64,000 nucleotides of DNA from Microcebus murinus (lineage: Eukaryota; Chordata; Mammalia; Primates; Cheirogaleidae), in assembly GCF_040939455.1 (NCBI RefSeq), contig NC_134109.1, positions 37,527,501 through 37,591,500 on the forward strand, in the 5' to 3' direction. Under the pieces are notes generated by a model. That model was given only the letters and a program-made list of their open reading frames with translations. It did no database searches and was not told the DNA's origin. The translations under genes were made by a program, and so were the position numbers. Below are positions 23,975 through 34,675 of the stretch, piece by piece; within the stretch, counting starts at the first letter, position 1; the number at the start of each line of letters is the position of its first letter.

Positions 23975-24898
23975 GTATAAAGCTCCAATTCTCTTACAAA
24001 ATTAAACATGTAAATACTATATAGCCTGGCAATTCCATTTTGGGGCCATTTATCTCCCTCCGAATGAAAATAATGTTCACAGAAAAATCTGTAGAACATT
24101 CAAAGCAGCTTTTTGTAATAGCCAAAACCTGGAATCAGCCCAATGTCCTTCAAGGAGCGAAACAACTGTGGTATAGCCCTCCCATGGACTACCACTTAGC
24201 AATTTAAAGGAATAACTACTGACACACACAACAGTAGTGTCACCTAACTTCAACAAATCTCTTGGAATTATGCAGGGTTAAAAAAAAAATCAAAAAAACC
24301 CCTCAATCTCAAAAGATTACATACAATATGATTCCATTTATATAACATTTTGAAATGACAGCATTTTAGAAATAGAGGACAGATTAGTCATTGGCAGGTT
24401 TATGGATGGGGGACAGGGAGCGGGTGGTTGCTAAAGGGCAATAGGAGGGATTTTGTGGTGTGAAAACTATTGATGTTATTTATTTATTTTTTTGTGTAGA
24501 GATGGGGTCTTGCTATGTTGCCCAGGCTGGTCTCAAACTCCTGGCCTTAAGTGATCCTCACACCTTGGCCTCCCAAAGTGTTGAGATTATAGGTGTGAGC
24601 CACCACACCTGGTCATGTTCAGTATCTTTAAATTGGTAGTGGATACATGAACACACATGCAAGTGAAAAAGCTGTATAAAACTTAATACACACACACAAG
24701 CACACTGAAAACTGAGGAAATCTGAGTAAAATTGGTAATTGTATCATTGTTAATATGGTGGTTGTGATATTAAACTATAGTGTTGTCAAGTACTATCATG
24801 GGGAAAAGTAGCAAAGTATACAAAGGAAACTTTATGTATTATTATGTTTACAACCTCATGTGAGGCAATTATCTCAATACAAATTTTAATTAAAAAAA
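23975..24898 (+). mobile_element. Old L1M LINE: ORF2 end and 3' UTR, sense, interrupted by FLAM
   Basis: L1M-type ORF2 terminus: 'tatatagcctggcaattccattttggggccatttatctccctc', 'tttgtaatagccaaaacctggaatcagcccaatgtcc', and 'gattccatttatataacattttgaaatgacagc'. A 3' UTR follows, ending 'gaggcaattatctcaatacaaattttaattaaaaaaatcc'. The Alu monomer at 24482-24615 splits it. Frames are fully decayed. Confidence 0.85.
24482..24615 (-). mobile_element. FLAM (free left Alu monomer), antisense
   Basis: On the minus strand it starts at the conserved Alu 5' end (antisense: 'gtgagccaccacacctggtc'), contains the B box region ('aggatcacttaaggccagg' on the minus strand) and ends after the left-monomer A stretch. 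No right monomer follows. It is 7SL-derived and diverged, consistent with an early primate insertion. It sits inside the L1M 3' UTR. Confidence 0.88.
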
Positions 24899-27039
24899 TC
24901 CAGTTCTCTTATCCAATAAGTCTGGGTGACATATCTATCTATCTTTCCTGGTGACAAGCCACACCTACCCACCATCTCTAGTCCTACCCTAGTATTCCTT
25001 ACTTTACTTACATTGAATCCCTTCAGCACAGGTGAACTTTGAAATTTTTGGGTTTTTTTGGTAAAGTTTACTTTTCTCTGTAAAACTGTGAACCACTTTA
25101 AAAACTCAGCACTATCACTTAACCTGGATTTCGTGCTCATGAATTACTTTTCCCTAAAGAGATACTTAAATGTTGCACAAATTATGCAAATCATAGCTAT
25201 TAATTTTACCAGTCAAATATTCTAATGGGTAGAATTTGTCAGGAAGAAAAACAATGTGTTGTCTATTTCGAAAATTTAATAATTAAGCTCCACTCAGGTT
25301 GCTCTAAACAAATTATTCTTTCTAGATATTAGCATCAAAAATAAAGGTTGTAATCAAAGGAGGGGTAATGCAGGATTTTCCTAACTTTAAATGCATTTCA
25401 GTGTTTTTAGCTTGATATATATTTTCAAGTGGTATCACTGTGAATTAATAGTTCTTGTAATTTTCAATCTCAGTGGCTACTCTGGGGTATTTTTTCTTGG
25501 CTTCCTGGAAAAGCAGTGATCCTATTGATACTATAAGATCTTTTTTTTCCTTCATGCAAGTCTCTGGAGAAGCGGACATTCTTCATTCTAGAATGATGAT
25601 TCTGAAATGATGTCATTAAAGTTAGAAACCCTCAAAATCTGTTTTTCTGATAATTCAGAAAAAAATGTCAGTTGGAGATAACTGTCTAGAAAATACAAGA
25701 GAAATGACAGACCTTGATTTAAAAATATGCTAGCCTGATGGGCTTTTTCAGAGGATGTAAAAACTGTAGAACAAAATATTTGCTGAAAGTATGGGTCACA
25801 TTCAGCTGGAGGGACCCTGAGAAAATTTATCAGCTAATTATGAAACAAACTGATTCCCATCAAAGAAAGGGCCTTCCATGCCTTCAGTCAACCCCATTAC
25901 TGAAAGTGGTAAAGTGAATGGAAGCCATACTTTTGCATTGACAAGAAGGATGTCCTCGAAAACTCAGAAGGGTACTCTTTTCAATTGTAAAAATTTTGTT
26001 CTATGTGGTGGATTCTGAAAACTGGAACAAAGAACCCAAAATTTCTTTATGTTCTTGTAGTTTCATTATAGAAAGAAAATTTATTTTTTAAAAAGTGCTG
26101 TATTTAGTGTCTTTCCATCCTTCTTTCCATAAAAGGTGGAAATTATTCTAAACCTTTTTAAGGCAAGAATGTATGATTTTCCCCAATCCCAGTAGAGAAC
26201 ATCAAACCTGAGCCTAGTTGACCTACATTGTAGTATTGGGTTTTTCAATACCATGCACATCCTGCTGCCCATCTAAAAAAGTAAAAAGAAGCAGTCTTCT
26301 AATCTTGTGTTGTGGTAATTGTGTGGGTGATGGGTGTTATGGCTTATCTTGGCCTATGGGGTGGGACCAAATAATGTCCTGAAAATATAGCATCCTCTGA
26401 GGTCAGCACAGTTCATATAGTTCCTTTTATGAAACAACCTGGGGTCTGAATATGACTGAATAGAGAACCCATGGAGTACACAAAATTGTTCTTTTTTTAT
26501 GACTTTAATAAAGTGACGAAATATAGCAGCTTCTGTCAACAGAAAATAAAGCCAGGTAGACAATGTTAGAAACCCCTACGTGGAACCAAAGAACACTCTG
26601 TCCCCAGCATCTCTGTGGGGTTGGCTGGTGCATGCTCCCAGCATGCTGACCCAGCCTGAGGTCCTGGCAGTGTGATTTATTCAACTTAACCTTTAAGATG
26701 ATACGAGAACAAAGCCTGTGTGCCCCAAAATAACATTAACTAGAATTAACAGAATCCCTCTGACACAGCCCAATGAGAACAAGCATTTGCATCCTTATGC
26801 ATGTACTTATGCCAGGCAGTCATAGGCTTTTTAATAAATAAGGTGTTTAGTTTCCAAATCCACCCTTCCAGGGCAATAGGGAAGCAACTTTCACCGGCAA
26901 TTACTTAGTTGTTTCATTATTATCATCATCACTGTTATCATCATTGTCTTGTTTTAAATACACAGCCCTAATGAAGTGTCAGCTGCAAATCAAGTGGTTT
27001 TGGGCTCTCTTTTTCTTCTCTAAGGTTCTTGTCTTCTAA
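24899..27039. other. Unassigned, single-copy-looking DNA
   Basis: About 2.1 kb with no repeat I can name and no convincing coding frame. It is one of the longest repeat-poor stretches in the window and therefore a reasonable place to look for conserved non-coding DNA. Confidence 0.45.
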
Positions 27040-27152
27040 AGACACAAAGTCCTGAGGGTGGGAACCATGTCTGTTTTATTCACCAATGCAGCCCCTGCGA
27101 TGATGCCTGATATCTACAGAGCACACAATCCACCGTACTTGCTGAATGTGTT
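27040..27152 (+). mobile_element. L2 LINE 3' end, sense
   Basis: 'acacaaagtcctgagggtgggaaccatgtctgttttattcaccaatgcagcccctgcgatgatgcctg' follows the L2 terminal order (ctccttgagggcagggac..gtgtct..cccagcgcctagcac). It ends near 'cttgctgaatgtg'. Short and diverged. Confidence 0.65.
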
Positions 27153-27350
27153 TCTTTCCAGGGAGGGTGTTTATTATATTTTATTTCATTTTTTTCATTC
27201 CTCTTCATCGAAATTCCTATTTCAGATTCTGCCTGGTGGTGGTTCTCTTTTCATTGTCAAAGATGACTAAAGGATTTAAGATGAGAAAGACAAAAGTGAC
27301 CCTGTCAAGTTACCAGTTACTTGTTGGCAGAAATTGTGTCATTTCATTTG

Positions 27351-27592
27351 TCAACCCCTCTTCTTAATGAGTATTTCAGTGGTGATCTGCAGGCTCTCTT
27401 TAGTTAGTTCACTATTTTCATAAATTAAAGCAAATAAATCATTTTGGACTAGAATAATGTTGACATCTTGGCCCCGGAGCTGTCTATTCCCTAGCAGAAT
27501 GCTGTGCATATGACATGATGATTCTGTAGCTTTTAAAAGGTCCTTGACTAGTGTTTTATGCCTATCCTCACCCAACTTCTTCCCAATTGGAC
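27351..27592 (-). other. Unidentified exon-like open frame of about 80 codons
   Basis: On the minus strand an AG acceptor-like junction (TTTCAG at 27593-27598) is followed by an open frame. It reads GPIGKKLGEDRHKTLVKDLL, then SILLGNRQLRGQDVNIILVQ, then LTKESLQITTEILIKKRG and a TGA. Composition is charged and globular-protein-like, without repeats, and no transposon family was recognised here. There is no strong splice donor before the stop, no start ATG upstream and no A tail. It could be a terminal exon fragment, a decayed retrocopy or chance. Protein family unknown. Confidence 0.3.
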
Positions 27593-28227
27593 CTGAAATT
27601 TGTTAAATTGAAGAATATGCTTGACTCATGTTATTTTTCCATCTGGCTTTAAAACTGCATTTTGGAGGAAGGAACATCTGTTATTACACATCTGAGTCTT
27701 TAACAGTTAGATCATCAGATTGCTATCGGGATGTTTTCTTTCTTGGACTCATCTTCTGTCCTGGGAACCCTTATAAGCTTTTATAATCAGCTATATAAGC
27801 TGTTTTTTTGGAAGCTTCATTCTGCCAAGGGTAAATGAACTGGGTCCACAAAGTTTAGTGCTTGATTAAAAAATTTTTTTAGCTCATGTATTATTGCACT
27901 TCTAAACTTAGCAAAATGTCTTTCTTGAAACCCAGTATGAATATTAATGTAAGACAGACTTGGAATGCCAAAGCAGTTGAGGGAGGGTCAAGTACTTTAC
28001 AGTGGCTGGGAAATTTGAATGCATTTCAGTTGAGCTATGAAATGTCTTTACATAAATTTCCTGTCACAGTCTTTTATTAAAAGGAAAAAGTGTTTATAAC
28101 AGCATTGGCTAAATCTCATGTGGGCCATACTGTCCAGTTGTCAGAACCACCCAACAAGTGGCTGTATATGTTTCCAATTACAGGAACATATAAGAGTTGA
28201 TACTGAGGACAATATTATAAAATAGAT
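27593..28227. other. Unassigned DNA
   Basis: No repeat or gene recognised. A 64-codon plus-strand frame (27886-28080) has no family resemblance. Confidence 0.4.
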
Positions 28228-28445
28228 AAACAAATTCATTCATTCATTCAACAAATATTTATTCCCTCCCATGAGTGAGGTAATATGGTAGGGGTTGATT
28301 TAAAAAGCAAAAAAAAAAAAAAAAAAGGACATAATCACTGCTGCCCCTCCATGAGCTGTACTTTGAAGGGGAAAATAAAATAAACATTAAGTGATTATAC
28401 AATCATTTAATTATCAATAGTGAGATGTGTATGGCAAAGCTTACT
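28228..28445 (-). mobile_element. L2 LINE 3' end, antisense (first part of a split copy)
   Basis: It begins with (ATTC)n then 'aacaaatatttattccctcc', the reverse of the L2 terminus. 'cataatcactgctgcccctccatgagctgtactttgaagggg' follows, then a decayed continuation. An 18-base A run lies at 28309-28326. L2-like sequence resumes at 28955, so the intervening block is probably an insertion. Confidence 0.7.
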
Positions 28446-28920
28446 AGTTGTCTGTCTTCTATTTTTCTTCTACTTCTTCCTAAGCAACGGGTCCTTACAC
28501 TATCAGAGCAACTAAAAAGGTATATATATATGTGTGTGTGTGTATAAACTTTGCAGAAAGGGATTGTTAAGAGTCCCTTGCAGAAGAAGGATAGCTGGGG
28601 GGTAGGATTTAGTTGGGAGGCTTATTACATTATCCCTTCTCCTCCCTTTTACACAGAATAGGGACAGGAAGGCTAGAGCTGCAGTAGCTATCTTGTGATG
28701 ATGTACTGACTTAGCAGACGACTGTTATGCGCTAAGGATGACGGAACAGAACATGAGAAGGAACCTGGGTCCTTGACGACTATTGATCTGCCACACCTGC
28801 TCTGATCTGCTTACTTCTGACTACTCTTATATAAGGGGAAAATAAAACTCTATTTGATTTAAGCCACTCTTATTTGTATTTTTTTCTTAGATGTAGCTAA
28901 ACTTAAACTTTACTGAAGCA
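28446..28920 (+). mobile_element. Probable ERVL/MaLR-like LTR inserted into L2
   Basis: The right half reads 'acatgagaaggaacctgggtccttgacgac', then 'ctgatctgcttacttctgactactcttatataaggggaaaataaaactctatttgatttaagccact'. This is a TATATAA-like and AATAAA-containing end characteristic of several old mammalian LTRs, and L2 halves flank it. A TA/TG microsatellite lies at 28520-28546. Exact family not assigned. Confidence 0.45.
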
Positions 28921-28954
28921 AATAGTTATAAGGATCTATGCTGGAGTAGAGGCT

Positions 28955-29130
28955 GGATCTAGAATGGAGGCTCAGAGAAGGTTCTCTGCAGAAATGATGC
29001 TTGAATTGAGCCCTGACTTGAATGGTGTTGGTGAGGAGGATGGGAGAAAGGAAGGAGGAGGAGTTTTCCAGGAATAGGAGAAAATGTGGAAAACCCTTGA
29101 GGCAGAACGAAGAGAACCAGACATATTCCG
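28955..29130 (-). mobile_element. L2 LINE, antisense (second part of the split copy)
   Basis: 'gaaggttctctgcagaaatgatgcttgaattgagccctgacttgaatgg', then 'aggagttttccaggaataggagaaaatgtggaaaaccc'. These are the reverse of the L2 block upstream of the part seen at 28228-28445, in the same orientation and correct order. The small frames here, including a Ser/Pro-rich minus-strand one, are chance products of a purine-rich strand. Confidence 0.55.
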
Positions 29131-29859
29131 GGGATGGGGATGGGGGGTGGGTGTGGGGAGGGAGAGATGGGTGTGCCTGGAACACAGTTGAGAGTGACCC
29201 AAGTTGCTATTTAAGATTTCAGCATCTTGCACAGAAAATATCTAGAATATATTCATCTTGCATAACTGAAACTTTAGAGTCATTGAACAGCAAGTTAGTT
29301 ATACTATATTCTGCACTTAAAAATTTAAGAGGCTAGGTATCATGTTAAGTATGTTAAATATACTAGGCAAATAAAGATTTAAGCATGGAAGTGATATAAT
29401 CAGATTTGCATACTATATGCACATGTATACACACAAACCCAAAGTAGCACACCATATACTATATAGAAAGTATAATGTAGGAAGTAACGGTAGATACAGG
29501 GAGACCAGTTAAGAGCCTACTGCAGAAATTTAGAGAAGAGACATTGGTATTTTTGACTAGTCTCATGATGGTGGAGATAAAGAAAAGCCTGTAGATTTGA
29601 ATGGAGGAAAAGAAGTGATGGAAACAGAACAAATAAAAAACTTATGTGTGATAGTATACTAAAATTATATTACATCTTATTGCTTTTTAAAAGAAATACT
29701 CATTCATGTCTTACACATTTTTCCCTTATAAACAGAATTATGAATTTGTTTAAGAAATCACTCCTCCAACAAGGGGATTCTATCATTATGTCAGAGGTGA
29801 ATCTTGATTAGTTAAAACTAATTTTTATAATCTCATTTATATTACCAGTGATTAGGCAT
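29131..29859. other. Unassigned DNA
   Basis: Includes a G-rich run (29125-29165) and otherwise AT-rich sequence. No repeat or gene recognised. Confidence 0.4.
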
Positions 29860-30235
29860 GGACATGAGATAATTCTGACTGATGAGCATTAAATAACATT
29901 TGCCAGGGAACTCTTGAGAAAACAAAAATTGTTTTCTCTTTAGAAGAAAAACAATCTACCTAGAAAGAAATAGTATCATTTTCCTCTGGGTATTTTTACA
30001 TCCAAATGTGATACCTGGAATGCTGACAGCCACCTTGTAGCTAGGAGGGAGCAACCCTGAGAACAAAGCTAATATTAATACATCAAGGAGTGTGGAACAG
30101 AAAGATGGAAAGAGCTTGATCTTTGAGCTGCTGACCTCTAAACTTCTTGTTATGTGAGATAATAAACTAAACCTCAGCATTTAAGCTAACTGAATCAGAG
30201 TTTTTGTTATGTGTAACCAGTTTTATCCTACATGA
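29860..30235 (+). mobile_element. Probable old LTR fragment (ERVL/MaLR-like)
   Basis: 'accagtgattaggcatggacatgagataattctgactgatgag' is followed by 'gctgacagccaccttgtagctaggaggga', then 'gtggaacagaaagatggaaagagcttgatc' and 'cttgttatgtgagataataaactaaacc'. The series matches an old mammalian LTR with its AATAAA. It is likely related to 10515-10880. Family name left open. Confidence 0.45.
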
Positions 30236-31539
30236 TCTACATTTTAAGCTTTAGTAACTGTAAACTTTAAATTTAGCTTCACTATAACACCAATCTTCCC
30301 AAAGAAGATAGCTTGATTACTAATATGCTAAGATCAAAAGCTATGTTATATAAGTATATTTTCTACATCTCTTTTATAAAGGAAGGAGGCATTTTTGTTA
30401 CCCTATTTTTAAATTTGTCATGGAATGAGGCTGCCTAACAGTATGAAATCCAAAAGTAGAAATCAAATTGACCAGTCCAAATTTAGAGAAACTGGAAAAG
30501 CAGAAACAAACTGAGTAAGGAAAGATATAATACAGTTGAGAATATTTAGGAGAAAAGGGCATATATATGGCTTAATTTTTGTTTATTTACAAAGTTGAGA
30601 AACTTGCAGGGAGTTCTTTTGGTGGAGTAGTGAGAAAAAAGAGGGGCATGCAGGGCAGACTCCTCTATCAGCTACATTATTTAGTATTGAATTGCATACT
30701 ACCTTCACTTAAAATTATTCATGCATGTGTTTGCACCCCAGATTCATTTGGAAAGTTTATTTGGATAGTGTATGATATAGCATTGGTCTTACAGCAGGAA
30801 TTCATTATACAAACATAACAGGTGAATGTTATATTTTGAAAAAAAAAATGCATCCAACAATACGTAAAACATGGCAGGCACCTGATACATGACAGGGAAT
30901 AAAAAGGAAACAAGGGAAGAAATGAAAGAGGATTAGCAAATGCTTTACTTGGTTTGAGAAGGAAAAGTTAATTGACATATTTTAGTACTGATAATATAAA
31001 TGGAGAGATTAAAGTGAGAATATTCAATGTTTTTTCTTTGTTTTAAATGTTATCTAAGGAAAATAAATGTTCATGGGATAAACCAAACTAAATTTATAAG
31101 GGGTCATGTTTATGATGTAATTAGATCAAAGGATTTATTTAGAATAAAACTAGTTTCCTGACTACTAAAAAGATCCTTTTCACATAAGCATATCAGGCCA
31201 CTAACATGCTACATAAGCAGAATATGCTGCTGGAGATTTAGAGGAATGTAAGTATGAAATGCATAATGACCTTTGCTTCACAACTTTCCTAAATACATCC
31301 CCAGGTACAACAAAAGGCATTTTAGTAAAAGACACGTAGTAAATTAGGAAAGAAAGACTCTTCAAAATGTGAAACTTTAGGTTAAAAATGCTAGATGCAA
31401 TATATGCATTTACTTTTACCATTTCCCTAAAGCTTACCAAAATGGTAGTAAATGAACTTTAAAAAGAATTGATTGAAGCAAACCATATATACATAAACAT
31501 ATAATACATACAATGCAATTACCGTAAGTTTGATCAGTT
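30236..31539. other. Unassigned AT-rich DNA
   Basis: About 1.3 kb with no repeat or gene recognised; only short chance frames. Confidence 0.4.
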
Positions 31540-31858
31540 TTCAGAACTGAACACATGTATAACAAGCACATGGAGCAATGACAGAACCTTCTGGGCATCT
31601 CAGGGTCTCCCTGCTTCTACTGCCAGCCAGTGTAGTCCCCCAAGATTACCCTTTACCCTGACATCCAACAGCACAGGTTAATTTTGCCAGATTTATTTTT
31701 TTTCTGACATGAAAGGAATCGGACAGTATGAATTCTTTCATGTCTGGTTTATTTTCTGAAGTAATATATTTAAAAGGTCTTTCTACATTATATACAACTG
31801 TAGCTCATGGTTCCTATTGCTATGTCATATTTCATTGTATAAATAAACCACAATAAAG
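31540..31858 (-). mobile_element. Old L1M LINE 3' end, antisense
   Basis: 'gaactgaacacatgtataacaagcacatggagcaatgacagaaccttctgg' and 'taccctttaccctgacatccaacagcacaggttaattttgcc' are followed by 'cctattgctatgtcatatttcattgtataaataaaccacaata'. This is the known antisense order of an L1M 3' UTR running into the end of ORF2. Confidence 0.65.
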
Positions 31859-31892
31859 GAAATTTCAAGAAGCATAAACTCACAAAGTTAAA

Positions 31893-31943
31893 GACGAAGA
31901 AAAAGGAAAAGACGAAGTGGGGGGACGAAGAAAAAGGAAAAGA
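31893..31943 (+). repeat. Short direct duplication, 20-base unit with 31-base period
   Basis: GACGAAGAAAAAGGAAAAGA occurs at 31893-31912 and again, exact, at 31924-31943. It looks like a recent local tandem duplication of a purine-rich unit. Confidence 0.9.
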
Positions 31944-32649
31944 TGGCAATAAATCTTAAAAGCTATAAAGCAAATGAAGGAGTTATAACTAAACTGGAAG
32001 ACCAGAAATTTTTTCAAATATACGGTGGCAGCAAAGGAAGCCTAAAAATAAGCTATTTCATGCAAAAGAATGATCAAAATTATAGGTACTCAATGTCTAA
32101 TATTTGGTGCTGGAGGTGGAGCTAAACAGGAAAACTAGCTGCAAGTCTACGAGACAAGCAATTGGAACCCAGATTTCCTCGCATATGCACATACATTCGT
32201 ACTAGTGCTCTTTCGTCTTCTTGGTGGAAGACTGGAAATTTAATCACTGACTGTATTGAACCAGGGACTCCAGACTTGGAGATAAAAAGCACAGCTGAGT
32301 GTTACTAACCACAGAGGATTAATTGAAATTCTATGTTATAAATGCTGACTTACCTAGCCCTCTTGTAATTTCCTGCTCTGAGAACACTGGATGGTTCACC
32401 TTTGGGGATGCCAGTCAATGCAAGAGAAGCGGGCTAGACATATTGACAACTGGGTCTTTCCCCTGCAGAGGAGACAACAAATTTAAAAGGCCTGAGTAAT
32501 CATATGGGGCTTCCCATCACCTTGTGAGTATGTGCCCTTTGATACAAGTCACTGGATGTTTGAGAAAAAAACTCTGATGTGAAAAACAAAAGCAGAAACA
32601 GACATAGGCACAAAAAAGATTTAGAGGCAAAAGGCAGGACAGTGTACAG
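31944..32649. other. Unassigned DNA
   Basis: No repeat or gene recognised. It ends at the target-site duplication of the next L1. Confidence 0.4.
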
Positions 32650-32880
32650 GATAAAATTTTTTTTTCTTTTTTTTTATTTCGGCATATTATGGGGGTACAG
32701 ATTTTAAGGTTTCAATAAATGCCCATTTCCCCCCCACCCCCCACAAGTCTGAGTCTCAAGCATGACCATCCCCCAGATGGTGCACATCTCACTCATTATA
32801 TATGTATATACCCACCCCCCTCCCACCTGCTCAATACCCTATTACTGTAGTACCTATGTGACCACTTAGGTGCTGTTCAG

Positions 32881-33299
32881 TTAATACCAATTTGCTGGTG
32901 AGTATATGTGGTGCTTGTTTTTCCATTCTTGGGAACCTTCACTTAATAGTATGGGTTCCAGCTCTAACCAGGAAAATATAAGATGTGCTATATCACCATT
33001 GTTTCTTAGAGCTGAATAGTACTCCATGGTATACATGTACCACATTTTATTAATCCATTCTTGGATTGATGGGCACTTGGGCTGTTTCCACAGCCTTGCG
33101 ATTATGAATTGTGCTGCTATAAACATTCGAGTGCAGGTGTCTTTTTTGTAGAATGTCATTGGATCATTTGGGTAGATGCCCAGCAATGGGATTGCTGGAT
33201 CAAATGGTAGATTCACTTGTGTCGCTTTAAGGTATCTCCATATTGCTTTCCACAGAGGTTGAACTAATTTGCAGTCCCACCAGCAGTGTAGGAGTATAG
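32881..33299 (-). pseudogene. L1 ORF2 C-terminal remnant
   Basis: Last roughly 140 codons of L1 ORF2 protein on the minus strand: [15 protein letters not shown], then CTRMFIAAQFIIARLWKQPK, then WYMYTMEYYSALRN, ending SPANWY with a stop. The frame is intact to its natural end but starts at the internal deletion junction, so no functional protein is possible. It is nearly identical to the end of the frame at 39782-40630. Confidence 0.93.
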
Positions 33300-33635
33300 A
33301 ATTTTTTAATTTCCATCTTGATTTCTTCAATTATGAAGTAATCATTTAGTAGGAGGCTGTTTAATTTCCACGTTTTTGTGTAGAAATGTGAGTTTCTGTT
33401 AGGGTTGATTTCTACTTTTATTCCACTGTGATCTGAGAAGGTACATGGTATGATTTCTATTTTTTTAAATTTCTTGAGATTTACTTTGTATCCTAGGATA
33501 TGGTCAATCTTAGAGAATGTCCCATGAGCTGATGAGAAGAACGTATATTCAGTGGATTTTGGGTAGAATGTCCTGTAGATGTCAGTCAGACCCAGTTGTT
33601 CCAAGGTTTTGTTTAAGTCCATTATTTCTTTAATC
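33300..33635 (-). pseudogene. L1 ORF2 endonuclease C-terminal remnant
   Basis: Minus-strand reading gives MDLNKTLEQLGLTDIYRTFY, then STEYTFFSSAHGTFSKIDHI and FSDHSGIKVEINPN, with the catalytic SDH triplet. It then breaks at the internal deletion junction with a frameshift into the ORF2 C-terminal nucleotide sequence. Confidence 0.9.
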
Positions 33636-34099
33636 TACCTTACCTATCAGTTCTCTCAATAAATGTGAATGGCTTAAACTCTCCACTCAAGAGACATAGG
33701 CTGGCTGAATGGATAAGAAAATACAGGCCAAGTATATGCTGTCTTCAGGAAACACATCTAACCTGCAAGGATGCATAGAGACTAAAAGTAAAAGGGTAGA
33801 GATCAGTATTCCAGGCAAATGGAAGCCAAAAGAAGGCTGGCGTGGCAGTTCTAATTTCAGACGATTTAGTTTTTAAACCAACAAAAGTAGTGAAAGACAA
33901 AGAGGGTCATTATATAATGGTGAAGGACACAGTTCAACAAGAAGAGATAACAATTTTAAATATATATGCACCCAACTTAGGTGCACCCAGTTTCATAAAG
34001 CAAACCTTACTGGATCTAAGCAAATGGATTAATAGCAACTCCATAATCACCGGAGATTTCAACACCCCACTGACGGCACAAGACAGATCCTCCAAACAA
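33636..34099 (+). pseudogene. L1 ORF2 endonuclease N-terminal remnant (inverted 5' segment)
   Basis: Plus-strand reading gives the L1 apurinic-type endonuclease start: NGLNSPLKRHRLAEWIRKYR, CLQETHL, AGVAVLISDDLVF, then NIYAPNLGAPSF and ITGDFNTPLTAQDRSSKQ. The metal-binding Glu (in QETH) and the GDFN motif are visible. An in-frame stop after CKDA and loss of the rest of ORF2 make it non-functional. Its orientation is opposite to the rest of the insertion. Confidence 0.9.
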
Positions 34100-34107
34100 G
34101 ATAAAAT

Positions 34108-34435
34108 ATTTTTTAAAAAACACTAAAAATGATAGCCATGAGATGAGACAAAGAGGCTTCGAAATGGAACATTCAAAGAAAATTCAAAAGAGTGCTTGGA
34201 AATTATTATGATTAATGTGAACTTCCATAGAAAATAAATTTTGAGAATTTCTCAGAAATTGGAACAGAAATAAGAAGAGGTGAAGAGCAAGAGAGTAAAG
34301 ATTAGAGATTCGGTCTAGGATGTCCAATATTCAAATAGAGTTCATGAAGGTAAGAGAAATAAGATGTAGGACAGGCATGTTTCTACCAATAAATTAAAGA
34401 AAATTTTCCATTATTAAATGTTACAGAGAATGATG
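34108..34435. other. Unassigned AT-rich DNA
   Basis: No repeat or gene recognised between two L1-derived blocks. Confidence 0.4.
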
Positions 34436-34672
34436 TCAGCAAGATGTCTGACTGAAGGTGCCTAAAGCTCATGCCCCCCACAAAAAAGGACCAAAACAAC
34501 AAACAAGTGACAACATTTCAAACAGAGTGACCTAAGGAGAGTGCTGGAGTATAGCAAGGGTGTGGCAGACGCCTGTGGGGCACAGAAACTCAGGATGGGG
34601 ACACAGAGAAGGGAAGGTGCCTCAACTACCCCAACCCTCTCAGCTGAGATCGGCTGGGAACCAGGAGTTCAA
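34436..34672 (+). mobile_element. L1 5'-UTR-like fragment, sense
   Basis: 'gatgtctgactgaaggtgcctaaagctcatgccccccacaaaaaaggaccaaaacaac' is followed by 'catttcaaacagagtgacctaaggagagtgctggagtatagcaagg', then 'ctctcagctgagatcggctgggaacc'. This follows the 5' UTR layout of mid-aged (L1PB/L1M-era) elements. ORF1 does not follow; the next bases are antisense ORF2. Confidence 0.5.
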
Positions 34673-34675
34673 TAG

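Larger units (their letters stand above)
32658..34099 (-). mobile_element. Young L1 with 5' inversion (twin priming) and a large internal ORF2 deletion
   Basis: Minus-strand L1. 32658-33299 is the poly(A) tail, 3' UTR and ORF2 C-terminus, closely matching 40200-40858. At about 33300 the sequence jumps to the ORF2 endonuclease C-terminal half (to 33635, still minus; SDHSGIK present). At about 33636 it flips to plus orientation and reads the endonuclease N-terminal half (LQETHL at 33739-33759, GDFNTPL from 34052). The flipped part ends within about a dozen bases of where the minus part starts on the L1 map, the signature of twin priming. GATAAAAT flanks both ends (32650-32657, 34100-34107). The reverse transcriptase region is missing. 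Confidence 0.93.

Noticed and set aside
28910..29336. Overlapping frames of 86-104 codons on both strands
   Set aside because: They arise from a purine-rich strand inside L2-derived and G-rich sequence and are mutually inconsistent.
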